Part shown: piece after piece, positions 23,731-36,399 of the stretch
Numbering within the stretch: position 1 is the first letter of the stretch
Layout: every line of letters begins with the position of its first letter
Source: Leptobrachium leishanense
Lineage: Eukaryota > Chordata > Amphibia > Anura > Megophryidae
Assembly: GCA_009667805.1 (NCBI GenBank)
Contig: CM019064.1
Location: 386,756,049 to 386,820,048 of the forward strand
Length of the DNA stretch: 64,000 bases
Direction of reading: 5' to 3'
Position numbers and translations under genes: made by a program
The notes under the pieces: model-generated
The model's database searches: none
What the model saw: the letters and a program-made list of their open reading frames with translations, nothing else
What the model was told of the DNA's origin: nothing

Positions 23731-26195
23731 GTTAAGCCTTTCCTGGTAACTTTTCTCCTTCAAGCCGTACACCATTTTAGTAGCCCTTCTCTGAACTCTC
23801 TCTAAGATGTCTATATCCTTCTGGAGATACGGTCTCCAGTACTGCACACAGTACTCCAAGTGAGGTCTCACCAGTGCTCTGTACAGTGGCATGAGCACTT
23901 CCCTTTTCCTACTGCTAATACCTCTCCCTACACAACCAAGCATTCTGCTAGCATTTCCTGCTGCTCTATTACATTGACTACTTACCCTTAGATCCTCTGA
24001 AATAATGACCCCTAAATCCCTTTCCTCAGATGTTGAGGTTAGGACTGTATCAAATATTCTATATTCAGCCCTTGGGTTTTTATGCCCCAGGTGCATTATC
24101 TTGCACTTATCCACATTAAAACTCAATTGCCACAACTCCGACCATTTTTTTAGTTTACCTAAATCATTTGTCATTTGGCTGATCCCTCCAGGAACGTCAA
24201 CCCTGTTGCAAATTTTTGTGTCATCAGCAAAAAGACATACTTTTCCATTAATACCTTCTGCAATATCACTAATAAAAATATTAAAGAGAATGGGTCCAAG
24301 TACTGACCCCTGAGGTACCCCACTGGTAACAAGACCTTGCGCCGAATAAACTCCATTTACCACAACCCTCTGTTGTCTGTCACTCAGCCACTGCCTAATC
24401 CATTCAACAATATTGGAATCCAAGCTCAAAGATTGCAATTTATTGATAAGCCTTCTATGCGGAACAGTATCAAAAGCCTTACTGAAATCTAAATAAGCAA
24501 TGTCTACTGCACCACCTGTGTCTATTATTTTTGTTACCCAATCAAAAAAATCAATAAGATTAGTTTGGCATGATCTCCCTGAGGTAAACCCATGTTGTTT
24601 CTGATCCTGTAATCTATGTGTTTTTAGATGTTCAACAATCCTTTCCTTTAACATGGTTTCCATTAATTCCCCACTACTGACGTAAGACTAACTGGCCTAT
24701 AGTTCCCCTCCTCCCTACTACCCTTCTTGTAAATGGGCACAACATTTGCTAATTTCCAGTCTTCTGGGACGACTCCTGTTAACAAGGATTGGTTAAATAA
24801 ATCTGTTAACGGTTTTGCTATTACATCACTGAGCTCTTTTAATAATTTAGGATGGATTCCATCAGGCCCCATTGACTTATTTGTCTTTACTTTAGACAGC
24901 TGCTTTAGAACCTCCTCCTCTGTAAACTCATATGTAAATGTCTCTTTAGTGTTCTCTCCTAACTGAGGTCCCTTTCCTTCCTTTTCTTCTGCAAAGACTG
25001 AACAAAAATATTCATTGAGGCAGTCAGCGAGACTTTTATCCTCTTCTACATACCTTCCTTCCTTTGTTTTTAATCTAACTAATCCTTGTTTTACTTTTCT
25101 TTTCTCGTTTATGTATCTAAAAAATGTTTTGTCCCCCTTTTACTGACTGAGCTATTTTCTCTTCTGCGTGTGCTTTGGAAGCTCTTATAAATTGCTTTGC
25201 CTCTTTCTGCCTAATCTTATAGGTTTGCCTATCCTCTTCACGCTGAGTTTTTTTATAATTATTGAATGCTATCTTCTTGTTCTTCACTATTTTGGCCACT
25301 TCTGCAGAGTACCACAGTGGTTTCTTCCCTTTTTTGTTTTTGCTAACAAGCCGAATGCAATTTCTGTGGCCTTCAATAATGCTTCTTTTAAATAATCCCA
25401 TTTCTCCTGGACTCCCTTTAAACTCCTCCAGTCTGATAATGACTCATTCACACAAAATCTCATTTTAGTAAAATCTGTTTTTTTAAAGTCTAAAACTTTT
25501 GTTTTTGTGTGGTGCGGCTCCATCCCTGTTCTTATATTAAACCATACTGATGGTGATCACTAGATCCCAAATTTTCACCTACAAACGTCCGATACCAAAA
25601 CTCCATTTGTGAGTATTAAATCCAATATGGCCTCTTTACGGTCGACTCCTCAACTACTTGTGTTAGAGATAATCCCAGTAAGGAGTTTAGAATATTTGTA
25701 CTCCTGGTGCACCCAGCTATTTTGGTTTTCCAGTTCACATCAGGAAGATTAAAGTCCCCCATGATAATAACTTCCCCCTTCATTGCCATTTTGGCTATTT
25801 CCTCAAGCAGCAGATTATCTAGCTCTTCTACTTGTCCAGGGGGTATAGATCACACCTACACGAGCTACTGTATGATTGCCAAATGTTAGCGTAACCCAAA
25901 CTGACTCTATGTTCACCTCGCTCACTTTTATTTGGCTCGTTTTTATGTTGTTTTTCACATACAGGGCCACTCCTCCTCCTTTCCTACCTTCTCTGTCTTT
26001 TCTATATAAAGAGTACCCCGGTATTGTTATGTCCCAGTTATTTTTCTCACTGAACCATGTCTCAGTAACCGCCACTAAATCTACTTTTTCAGCTGTCATC
26101 ATTGCCTCCAGTTCATTGATTTTATTGACTAAACTGCGAGCATTTATAGACACGACTCTGAGCTTGTCATTTTTTACCTCGCATGTTGCTTGCAC
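23731..26195 (-). pseudogene. CR1 ORF2: endonuclease-reverse transcriptase, frameshifted, C-terminus lost
   Basis: It starts near 26195. Endonuclease motifs are INARSLVNK, VTETWF and GGGVALYV. Frameshifts occur near 25815, 25300, 25115 and 24660. RT motifs are GNYRPVSLTS (about 24680), FSKAFDTVPH (about 24470), [11 protein letters not shown] (about 24310) and FADDTK (24214-24231). The C-terminal block reaches LVRPHLEYCVQ (about 23870) and RRATKMV, then ends at about 23731. At least four frame breaks make it inactive. Confidence 0.85.
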
Positions 26196-26253
26196 CCTCT
26201 GATTTAGTTTTGGGGGACAATCGGGCAGATTGTTTACCCTTTTGTCCCCCCTC

Positions 26254-27176
26254 CTAGTTTAAATATTTCTTTGTGAAACCTTTGAACTTCTCACTGAGAA
26301 CATATGTTCCCCTATGAGTAAGATGCAAACCATCTTTTTTATACAGTTCCTTTCTGCTCCAATTAGAGCTATCATGGGACACAAAGCCAAATCCTTGCTC
26401 CCGACACCATTCCCGAAGCCACAAATTGAATTCCCTATTGCGCATCTTCCTATCTTGAATGTTATGCACAGGCAAAACTTCAGAGAATGACACAGTGGAC
26501 GCAATCTGCTGTATTTCACCTCCAAGAACACAAAAATCTTCCTTAATCTCAGAAACCTCATTGCTAGCCAAGTCATTTGTCCCTAGATGGACTAGAACAT
26601 CCACTTCCCCTTGCTGTGCTTTGCTTCTTTGACAATATTGAGAATATGTCTCCTGTCTCTACGAGCAGTAGCCCCAGGAAGACATCTCACCAAACCACTA
26701 CTCTCCAGCTCAACACCTCTTATGATAGAATCACCCAGCAACAATTGCCTTCTATCAAGTCCCACCTTTTCATTTTTGTCCTTGATTGCAGTGCTGCATA
26801 CCTTAGGCATAGTGGATGGTGGTTCCTCAACTATGGTGTCTGAGCCTGCATCCGTTTTACCACTACACTCTGAAAGTGCCTCAAAAGAATTAAGAAGAGC
26901 CACAGATTGTGGGACATGCTTTCTATCCACAACGCTAAGTCTACCAGATCCTACAGTAGTCCATCTGCCGCTCCTAGGAGGCCTCTGTGGCAGTGGCTTT
27001 GTAACAGTCATAGCCTGAGTTTGTCTAACAGATAATTTACAAATCTCAGACTTCAAACAGGCAATTTCCTGCTGCAATAAAGAGAACTGCCTACATATCA
27101 GGCACACTCCAAACCTCCAAAAATTGGATCTATAAACAAACGCATGACAGCTCTTACACTGGACCAAGCCTGCCAT
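26254..27176 (-). pseudogene. CR1 ORF1: zinc-finger and esterase-like protein (one frameshift)
   Basis: It starts at an ATG at 27176. The N-terminus has paired Cys motifs (CKSC and CLIC), followed by a coiled-coil-like stretch and then a GDSL/SGNH-esterase-like block with LLLGDSIIRG. A frameshift near 26600 moves the rest to another frame, with HLGTND and a conserved DGLHLT near the end (stop at about 26254). CR1 and related LINEs are known to carry an ORF1 with Cys-rich finger and esterase domains. Function in RNA binding is inferred from the family. Confidence 0.75.
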
Positions 27177-27267
27177 TATAAAAGAATGGACTTAAAACCA
27201 GCAAATCTTACCTTTTTGTAGGATTTCTACCTCCTGTCAAACCTCAGACTACCTCCAGAGTATCTCC

Positions 27268-28460
27268 AGAAGATCTCCTCTAAGAGTTCACTTTGAAGAC
27301 TTCACTTAGAAGGCTTGCCAAGCTCAATTAGACCAAGCTAATATTCCACAAGCTTTATATAGCCACCTCCACCCGGCAAGTAGTGGACAAGCTAAACCTC
27401 TTTGCAAATACCACCCAATTGATTCCAATTGTATGCTAATCAGTATGAAAATGAGTCACCAGCCTAACCTAATTTACTCACCAGACCTAACTTAAAACCT
27501 TAAGATGAATAGAAAAGATCTGTTTGAAACAAAAATCTAAATCACTCACCAGAAGATCTCCTCTAAGAGTTCACTTTGAAGACTTCACTTAGAAGGCTTG
27601 CCAAGCTCAATTAGACCAAGCTAATATTCCACAAGCTTTATATAGCCACCTCCCCCAGCAAGGAGTGGACAAGCTAAACCTCTTTGCAAATACCACCTAA
27701 TTGATTCCAATTGTATGCTAATCAGTATGAAAATGAGTCACCAGCCTAACCTAATTTACTCACCAGACCTAACTTAAAACCTTAAGATGAATAGAAAAGA
27801 TCTGTTTGAAACAAAAATCAAAATCACTCACCAGAAGATCTCCTCTAAGAGTTCACTTTGAAGACTTCACTTAGAAGGCTTGCCAAGCTCAATTAGACCA
27901 AGCTAATATTCCACAAGCTTTATATAGCCACCTCCCCCAGCAAGGAGTGGACAAGCTAAACCTCTTTGCAAATACCACCCAATTGATTCCAATTGTATGC
28001 TAATCAGTATGAAAATGAGTCACCAGCCTAACCTAATTTACTCACCAGACCTAATTTAAAACCTTAAGATGAATAGAAAAGATCTGTTTGAAACAAAAAT
28101 CAAAATCATTCACCAGAAGATCTCCTCTAAGAGTTCACTTTGAAGACTTCACTTAGAAGGCTTGCCAAGCTCAATTAGACCAAGCTAATATTCCACAAGC
28201 TTTATATAGCCACCTCCCCCAGCAAGGAGTGGACAAGCTAAACCTCTTTGCAAATACCACCCAATTGATTCCAATTGTATGCTAATCAGTATGAAAATGA
28301 GTCACCAGCCTAACCTAATTTACTCACCAGACCTAACTTAAAACCTTAAGATGAATAGAAAAGATCTGTTTGAAACAAAAATCAAAATCACTCACCAGAA
28401 GATCTCCTCTAAGAGTTCACTTTGAAGACTTCACTTAGAAGGCTTGCCAAGCTCAATTAG
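27268..28460 (-). repeat. Tandem 282-bp promoter-like monomers of the CR1 LINE
   Basis: Copies of agaagatctcctctaagagt start at 27268, 27551, 27833, 28115 and 28397, giving a period of 282-283 bp. Differences between units are few. On the LINE's sense strand each complete unit carries a TATATAAAG box (about 27353, 27637, 27917 and 28199). The outermost unit is cut at 28460. The design resembles the monomer promoters of mouse L1. Confidence 0.9.
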
Positions 28461-30191
28461 GGTTAAAAATAAGGGTTAAAAATAAAAACAAAAAATTCCT
28501 TCAAATATCGTGCCTAGGAGGTCCCCATAACCTGCCCGTGAAGTGGCGGATTTCTAGGATGTATAGAAACACTTAAAAACAAAAAAATGACGTTTCAAAT
28601 GACGGTAAATGCTTTTCCTTTAATCTATCTGTAAACAACTGCTTGGGGCGGCAGTCTGTTTGAAAAGAGGAGACATTTTCGTACACGCAGAAAAAGTTTA
28701 CGGATTTTTTTGGCTAAATTATTGTGAAAACTTATGCAGGCTTTGGATGAAAATAATAATAGGTGCTTCAAAATTGGTCCTTTAGCATCCCCATCAGTAC
28801 CGTCACACCGTAACCCCTCTGAGGAAATGAATCTGATACAGGCATCAGTGGCAGAGCACCCAAATATTGTGCTTTTGGTGCCAGGCCTGCAAGTACTATC
28901 ATACAGTAACCCCTCTGTGGTAATGTGGAAGAATGCAGGGGTGAACCTTGCGGTCCTATATTAAAAAGATATGCATCTGGTTAAGGCGTCAGTGCACCCA
29001 GATATTCTGCCTTTGGTGCAAGACTGCCAGGCCAGCAAGTATCATCATACAGTAACCCCTCTGTAGTATTGTGGAAGAATGCAGGGGTGGACCATGTGGT
29101 CCTATATTGAAAAGATATGATTCTGGTCAAGGCGTCAGTGCACCCAGATATTCTGCCTTTGGTGCAAGTCTGCCAGGCCAGCAAGTATCATCGATCATAC
29201 AGTAACCCCTCTGTGGTATTGTGGAAGAATGCAGGGGTGAACCATGTGGTCCTATATTGAAAAGATATGATTCTGGTCAAGGCGTCAGTGCACCCAGATA
29301 TTGTGCCTTTGGTGCAAGACTGCCAGGCCAGCAAATATCATTATACAGTAACCCCTCTGTGGTATTGTGGAAGAATGCAGGGGTGAACCTTGCGGTCCTA
29401 TATTGAAAAGTTTTTTATCTGGTAATGGGCATCAGTGCACCCAGATATTGTGCCTTTGGTGCAAGGCCAGCAAGTGTCATCATACAGTAACCCCTCTGTG
29501 GTATTGTGGAAGAATGCAGGGGTGAACCTTGCGTTCCTATATTGAAAAGTTTTTTATCTGGTAATGGGCGTCAGTGCACCCAGATATTGTGCCTTTGGTG
29601 CCAGGCCAGCAAGTGTCATCATACAGTAACCCCTCTGTGGTATTGTGGAAGAATGCAGGGGTGGACCATGTGGTCCTATATTGAAAAGATATGATTCTGG
29701 TCAAGGCGTCAGTGCACTCAGATATTCTGCCTTTGGTGCCAGGCCAGCAAGTATCATCATACAGTAACCCCTCTGTAGTATTATGGAAGAATGCAGGGGT
29801 GGACCATGTGGTCCTATATTGAAAAGATATGATTGTGGTCAAGGCGTCAGTGCACCCAGATATTCTGCCTTTGGTGCAAGACTGCCAGGTCAGCAAGTAT
29901 CATCATACAGTAACCCCTCTGTGGTATTGTGGAAGAATGCAGGGGTGAACCTTGCGATCCTATATTGAAAAGTTTTTTATCTAGTAATGGACGTCAGTGC
30001 ACACAGATATTGTTCCTTTGGTGCCAGGCCAGCAAGTGTCTTCATACAGTAACCCCTCTGTGGTATTGTGGAAGAATGCAGGGGTGAACCTTGCGGTCCT
30101 ATATTGAAAATTTTTCTATCTGGCAATGGGCGTCAGTGCACCCAGATATTGTGCCTTTGGTGCCAGGCCAGCAAGTGTCTTCATACAGTAA

Positions 30192-30294
30192 CAAAAGATA
30201 AATCCAGGTAAAGTATCCATGTAATTGGGCAGACTAGATGGGCCGAAAGGTTCTTATCTGCCGACATTTTTCTATGTTTCTATGTTTCTATGTT
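30192..30294 (+). mobile_element. CR1-like LINE 3'-end fragment
   Basis: About 100 bp with gggcagactagatgggccga, then ttcttatctgccgacat, ending in repeats of ctatgttt. This is a typical extremely 5'-truncated CR1-type 3' end inserted inside a tail-array unit. Confidence 0.75.
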
Positions 30295-31039
30295 AACCCC
30301 TCTGTGGTATTGTGGAAGAATGCAGGGGTGGACCATGTGGTCCTATATTGAAAAGATATGATTCTGGTTAAGGCGTCAGTGCACCCATATATTCTGCCTT
30401 TGGTGCCAGGCCAGCAAGTATCATCATACAGTAACCCCTCTGTAGCAGGGATGTGCACTCAGGGGTGGCAGGGGAGGCAGAGCCTCCCCTGCCATGCCAG
30501 TAAATTAATGAGCTCATTGTGTGTAATGACATGTGATGTTGTGTATGTACATTTAAACTGTAAATAAATTGTTATTTATACTCATACTCACCTCTCCTCG
30601 CTCCCTCGGCTGTGCTTTGCTTCTCTCTGTCCGCTTTTTTTTTCTCCTGCGCTTTCACTTTCACAGTTTGCCGGCTGCTGTGTGTGGTAATACACTACAC
30701 AGACAGCAGGGGCAGCACTGAGCCAGCCTAGGCTACGCAATTTACGCAGCCCAACACTATGCTAATTGCGAGCTCAAGCTGGTGGCAGGCAAGCTCGTCA
30801 TTGCCTCCAGCAATGACAGCAAATGAAGCTGAGCCAAGGGAAAGCTCCATTGCTCAAGCTAGTTTTTTTTTTAAAATAAAGCCCACCATGGAAGGCAGTG
30901 CTCCATGGTTTGATTGACGCAGGACAGTCATGTGACTGTCCTCGTCAATCGTGGGGGCGGACAGGGAGATCACAGCAGTGTGACTGTGACAAACCCCCTC
31001 CAGAAAGTGCTGAGCGCATGTGTGTGTGATAAACACACA

Positions 31040-31222
31040 TGCGCTCAGCACAGAGGGGGGTTGTCACAGTCACACAACACTCTCAAGCTCCAGCAGCTCC
31101 TCCTACTCACTCAGTAACATCACCTCGTGCCAGCAACCACAGAGACACGTGGGAAAGGAAGCAGCTGACCTCTTCTCTCTCCACTTGGACAGCACAGCCA
31201 GTGAGGAGCTCCAGAGTCTCAG
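31040..31222 (+). other. Exon-like stretch ending in a splice-donor consensus
   Basis: An open + frame ends with codons for STASEELQSLR, directly followed by gtaaataag at 31223, a fair 5' splice site. It could be a host-gene fragment captured by the hAT element. The protein is not recognised and no partner exon was found. Confidence 0.25.
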
Positions 31223-31259
31223 GTAAATAAGGAGCCCTCCCCTGCAGGAACCCTGTGAC

Positions 31260-32615
31260 TCAGCTGGGGCAATCCATGAGCTGGGGCGCCATATCCATGA
31301 GCTGGGGCATATCCATGTGCTGCTGGGGCAAATCCATGTGCTGGGGCATATCCATGTGCGGGCATATCCTATGAGTTGCTGGGGCATATCCATGATTACT
31401 GGGCACATCCATGAGCTGGGGCAAATCCATGAGCTTGGGGCATATCCATGTACTGGGGCATATCCATGAGCTGGGGAGCCATATCCATGAGCTGGGGCAT
31501 ATCCATGTGCTGCTGGGACATATTCATGAACTGGGGCATATCCATGCGCTGGGGCATATCCATGAGCTGGGGCATATCCATGAGCTGGGGCATATCCATG
31601 AGTTGCTGGGGCAAATACATGTGCTGGGGCAAATCCATGAGCTGGGGCATATCCATGAGCTGGGGCATATCCATGTGCTGCTGGGGCATATCCATGAGCT
31701 GGGGCAAATCCATGAGCTGGGGCATATCCATGAGCTGGGGCATATCCATGAGCTGCTGGGGCAAATCCATGTGTGCTGGGGGCATATCCATTATCCATGA
31801 GCTGGGGCAATATCAATGAGAGGAGCTGGGGCAGTATATCCATGAGAGGAGCTGGGGCAGTATATCCATGAGAGGAGCTGGGGCAAAATCCATGAGAGGA
31901 GCTGGGGCAAAATCCATGAGAGGAGCTGGGGCAAAATTCTTGAGAGGAGTTGGGGCATATCCATGAGAGGAGCTGGGGCAGTATATCCATGAAAGGAGCT
32001 GGGGCAGTATATCCATGAGAGGAGCTGGCAAAATCCATGAGAGGAGCTGGGGCAAAATCCATGAGAGGAGCTGGGGCAAAATTCATGAGAGGAGCTGGGG
32101 CAAAATCTTGAGAGGAGCTGGGGCGCATATCCATGAGAAGGAGCTGGGGCAGTATATCCATGAAGGAGCTGGGGCAAAATCCATGAGAGGAGCTGGGGCA
32201 AAATTCATGAGAGGAGCTGGGGCATATCCATGAGAGCTGCTGGGGCATATCCATGAGCTGCTGGGGCAAATGCATGTGCTGGGGCATATCCATGAGCTGG
32301 GGCATATCCATGAGCTGCTGGGGCAAATCCATGTGCTGGGGCATATCCATGAGCTGGGGCATATCCATGAGCTGGGGCAATATCAATGAGAGGAGCTGGG
32401 GCATATCCATGAGAGGAGCTGGGGCAAAATCCATGAGAGGAGCTGGGGCAAAATCCATGAGAGGAGCTGGGGCAGTGTATCCATGAAAGGAGCTGGGGCA
32501 ATATCCATGAGAGCTGCTGGGGCATATCCATGTGAGCTGGGGCATTATCCTTGTGTGCTGGGGGCAGTATCCATGTGTGCTGGGGGCATATCCATGAGAG
32601 CTGGGGCAATATCCT
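31260..32615. repeat. 18/24-bp minisatellite inside the hAT element
   Basis: Over 60 copies of an 18-bp unit (atccatgagctggggcat) interleaved with a longer variant containing gagaggagctggggca. Unit lengths are mostly multiples of 3, so long frames stay open on both strands, the longest on the minus strand from 32638 to 31103 (511 codons of Met-Asp-Met-Pro-Gln-type and Ala-Pro-Ala-His-Gly-Tyr-type repeats). Low-complexity translation, not supported as a gene. Confidence 0.9.
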
Positions 32616-33021
32616 GTGTATATCTGGCTCTGATACAAGCCAGTGCCTCACCAGCCACTGACCTCACCGCACGTCACTGCTCTGTAGTATTGTGGAAGAA
32701 TGCAGGGGTGGACAATGTGGTCCTATAATGAAAAGATATGATTCTGGTCAAGGTGTCAGTGCACCCAGATATTCTGCTTTTGGTGCGAGGCCTGCAAGTG
32801 CCATCATAATACAGTAACCCCTCTGTGGTATTGTGGAAGAGTGCAGGGTTGGACCCTGTGGTTCAAAAAATTAAAATGATATAAATCTGGCACAGGCGTC
32901 AGTGCAGCCAAATATTTTGCCTTTCATGGCAGCAAGTGCCTTCACACCGTAACCCTTTTGTGGTATTGCGGAAGAGTTCAGTGCTGGAGGTTTTGTGAAT
33001 GCAGAAGAGGACATCCCCGAT

Positions 33022-36000
33022 CTATTCCATTACTTCAGCATCAGGGGATTGATAGCTGCTGATCCAGGACTGATTCACTGTTATAAATGTCAGCCGGTCT
33101 ACAGAGTCGGCGGACAGACGCACTCTCTTTTGTCTGTGACAAAACCTCCAGTGGCACTGAACGTCCATTCAGAAAGCACGCTAGATGAAGGGCAACCTAG
33201 TAGCTGCATAGCATATTGGCTAAGTTCTGGCCAGTGATCCAATCTCAACACCCAGTAAGCCAGTGGATCATCTGCTGGAAAGGTATCCAGGTCTGCCCTT
33301 GCCCCTAGGTAGTCCTGCACCATATGGTGAAGACGCTGGCAATGGGTGCCTACATTTGACGTACCTGGGCGTCGAGGACTAAAAAAATTTAAAAATGCAT
33401 CAGTCAAGCGGCCTTGGCCTTCACCACTATTCCTCTGTTCATCTGCAGCCTCAGAAGCACATGTGTCAGCACTCAGTAATCTACCAGTGCCTGGAAAGGT
33501 GTTACACAAGTGTCGCTTTAGAGCGTCCTCAGGTTTTTTCATCCTATGCTCCCTCTGTGCGGGCAGGATGAGCTCTGCAACTTTACCCTTGTATCGTGGA
33601 TCAAGAAGGGTTGCAAACCAGTAATGATCCCTCTCCTTGATAGCACGAATCCTGGGGTCCTTTAGCAGGCTTTGCATCATTAGGGAACCCATGCAGCGTA
33701 GGTTGGAGGTGGCATTAGCTTCTGAGTCTTCCTGGTCAATGCGGATGACCGTATCGTGCACTTCCTCCTCCCAGCCACGCACTAGCCCTTGTGTTTCTGG
33801 GCACACGAAACCCTCCCTTGAGGAATCCCCTCCTTCAATGCCCCCACTACTTAAATATTCTGCCTCCTCCTCCTCATCCTCCTCCTGTCTGATCTGAGTA
33901 AGACCCGCTGGAATGCTGTCTGCGTAAAGACTGGGGCCTTGAGAGTTTCCTCCCGCTGCTCTGCCTCTAGAGCCACATCTATAATTCCCCGCAGAGTGTG
34001 CTCCAGCAGGAACACTAAAGGAATTGTGTCACTGATGCATGCACTGTCCCTGATCACCATCCTCGTTGCCTCCTCAAATGGTGACAGTACAGTGCATGCA
34101 TCCTTGATCATCAGCCACTGCGGGGGAGAAACAAAATCAAGTTGACCGGAACCTGTCCTTGTGCCATACTCACACAGATACTCGTTGATGACCCTCTGCT
34201 GCTTGTGCAGACGCTGCAGTATTGCTAATGTCGAGTTCCACCTGGTGGGCATGTCACAGATCAGACGGTTTGTGGGAAGGTGGAATTCTCTTTGAATTTC
34301 TGCCAGGTGAACGCTTGCTGGGAATGACCGTCTGAAGTGGCTGCAGACTTTTCTGGCCTGGATGAGAAGCTCTGGCAGCCCTGGGTACTTGGTTAGGAAA
34401 CGCTGTACCACTAGATTTAGGACATGTGCTAGGCATGGTACATGCATCAATTTACCCTTGCGTAGGGCGGAGAGAAGGTTGCTGCCATTATCGCAGACGA
34501 TCATTCCCAGCTGAAGCTGGCATGGTGTTAACCATCTCTGCACCTGCCCCTGCGGAGCTGACAGAATTTCTGGCCTGGTGTGGCTCCTGTCCCCTAAACA
34601 AACCAGCTCAAGCACAGTATGGCATCTTTTTGCTTGAGCCATTGCGTAGACCCTGTCAGGCGTCGGTTTAACTGCCACTTCACCAGAGACAGAGAAGGAG
34701 GAGGAGGAGGAGGAGGAAGAGGTGGTGGTGGTGGAGCAGACAGACCTCATACAAGCAGCTTTCTGGAGGCGTGGTGGATGAACAAGTTCCAGCACAGAGC
34801 CCCGTCTTGGATCCCTCCCAGCTGCAATCAGAGTTACCCAGTGTGCTGTGAAGGAAATGTAACGACCCTGTCCATGCTTGCTGGACCACGTGTCTAAAGT
34901 CACATGCACCTTGTTGCTGACTGCCTTTCCCAATGACTGGATAACATTGTCTTCCACGTGCTGGTATAGTGCTGGAATGGCCTTGCGTGAAAAGTAATGG
35001 CATTTTGGAACCTGCCACTGTGGTACAGCACATTCAGCAAATTCACAGAAGGGAGCAGAGTCCACCAGCTGGAAAGGCAGCAGCTGCAATGCGAGTAATT
35101 TTGCTAAGCTGGCATTTAGACGCTGTGCTTGGGGATGGTTGGGACTATATTTTTTCTTTCGCTGCAGCAGCTGCGGCAACGTAATCTGACTGCATAAATG
35201 TTCAGCTGCTGGTATGATGTCACATTGTGAGGAAGGACCTGGTACTTCCATTACTGTAGCATCATCCCTGTCGGTGGAGGTTGTAGGCAATGACATGGCA
35301 GGACATACAGTGGGGGTAGAGACAGATGAGGAGGAGGAGGACCTACGCAAAGTTTTGTGCCAACGGGATGTGTGGCAGATGTTCATATGTCGCCTCAAGT
35401 ACGTGGTACCCAAGTGTCCGGTATCTTTCCCACACTTAAGCCTCATCTGACATAGATTACAAATAGCAACGCTGCGCTCTACTGCACATTTCTTAAAGAA
35501 CTCCCAGACAACAGAGTTCCTGCATGTGTTCTTTGAGACAACAGCGCTCTGCACAGGAGCAGCTCTGACATGTGATGCCTTGGACTGGCTAGTGCTACGG
35601 TTGGTCACAGAGGATGTTGTGCCTCGTGTTTGCTGTGCCTCCTCCTCCCCCTCTTCCTCACTTAATTCCTCTGTTCGATCAGGCACCCAGGTGGAGTCAG
35701 TGACCTCATCATCATTGTCATCATCACCCCCTATCTCCTCGTCACTGGAGCCAACTTGGCAGTATGCTGCAGCTGCTGGGGCAACATGAGTGCCAGTTAT
35801 TTGTGTGTCATCACTGGCACCCCCTTCCTCTAGGTTGATTATACTCCCTTCCTCAACCTCAGAGATTGAATCAGAGCACTGTACTTGCTGCGCATCCTCA
35901 AGCAGCATGTCACTCTCATTGTAGTCAAACAATTCAGCTGACTCCTCCGTGTGTGATAGCGAGGCTACGGCAGGAGTAGCTGTGGACATGGAGGCTGCAT

Positions 36001-36277
36001 TAGATGCTTTGGCAGCTGAGGTGGACTGTAAAGCACTAGAAGCCTGGCTGGCAGAGGACTCGGAGGATGAGGATGGACTGGTTAGCCAATCCACCAAGTC
36101 CTCTGTATGTTGCTGCTGCTTAAGACGGCCAGCACCAGTTAGAAAGGACAAGCGTGCCCCTGCAGAGGATGCACCGCGTCCACCACGACCAGAGGCACAG
36201 CTTCCCGACACAGGGGCTGCTTGCCCTCTTATCTGTGTCTGGGAGCGTCTGTCTGTCCTTTTTGTTCTTTCAGACAT
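33022..36277 (-). pseudogene. hAT transposase with BED finger, right arm (nearly intact)
   Basis: One frame runs from an ATG at 36277 for 808 codons to 33851; the original frame resumes (33860 region) to 33099 and the matching end of the gene is at 33022-33024. Order: acidic/Ser-rich N-terminus (1-250), BED finger around residues 255-305 (CNLC ... RRHMNICH), first Asp region VTLDTW (about residue 470), second region ICDNGSN (about 590), LLDPRYKGKVAEL, and the C-terminal dimerisation block with VLSEWTFSATGG, where the usual SER is SEW. A small deletion in the Glu-rich insert after LEAEQREE causes the main frameshift, and another break lies near 33110. Homologous to ZBED-type host proteins, but the setting shows it is transposon-borne. 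Confidence 0.88.
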
Positions 36278-36399
36278 AGTGAGTGATATATAGATTAATA
36301 TATACAGAACTCTGATTCAACTCTGGTATAAAGATTTAAAGAACTCTGGTATAACTCAGTGAGACACCCTGATAGCTGGCAGCCAGTGACAAGACACAG

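Larger units (their letters stand above)
23731..28460 (-). mobile_element. CR1-type LINE with 5' monomers, 3'-truncated
   Basis: Reading on the minus strand: about 4.2 tandem 282-bp monomers (28460-27268), leader, ORF1 (27176-26254) and ORF2 (26195 to 23731). ORF2 breaks off inside the C-terminal region, after the RRATKMV and SYQERL segments. The 3' UTR and terminal repeat motif are missing. LINE copies normally lose the 5' end, so keeping the 5' monomers and losing the 3' end points to a later deletion or recombination at the composite's centre. Confidence 0.85.
30446..32679. mobile_element. Non-autonomous hAT carrying a minisatellite, with perfect target duplication
   Basis: An exact 8-bp duplication ctctgtag flanks it (30438-30445 and 32680-32687). 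The ends are related inverted repeats, cagggatgtgca (left) and tgcggtgac-type (right, read inward cagtgacgtgcgg). The interior has a GC-rich segment with a short palindrome around gtgtgataaacacacatgcg (about 31020), an exon-like stretch and the minisatellite. No transposase is present, so it was mobilised in trans. Confidence 0.9.
28740..33000. repeat. 140-150-bp tail array, right arm (interrupted)
   Basis: Inverted counterpart of 19740-21800, with units containing cagtaacccctctgtggtat and gcacccagatattgtgcctt. Short ORFs recur because units repeat and are not genes. It is split by the insertions at 30192-30294 and 30446-32679. Confidence 0.9.

Noticed and set aside
27268..28460. CRISPR-like array
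   Set aside because: The 282-bp units are contiguous, without short repeats and unique spacers, and belong to the LINE 5' region in a eukaryotic genome.
31103..32638. 511-codon minus-strand ORF
   Set aside because: It is made almost wholly of the 18/24-bp minisatellite; several frames on both strands are equally open and no start or splice context supports it. Kept only as a finding to test.
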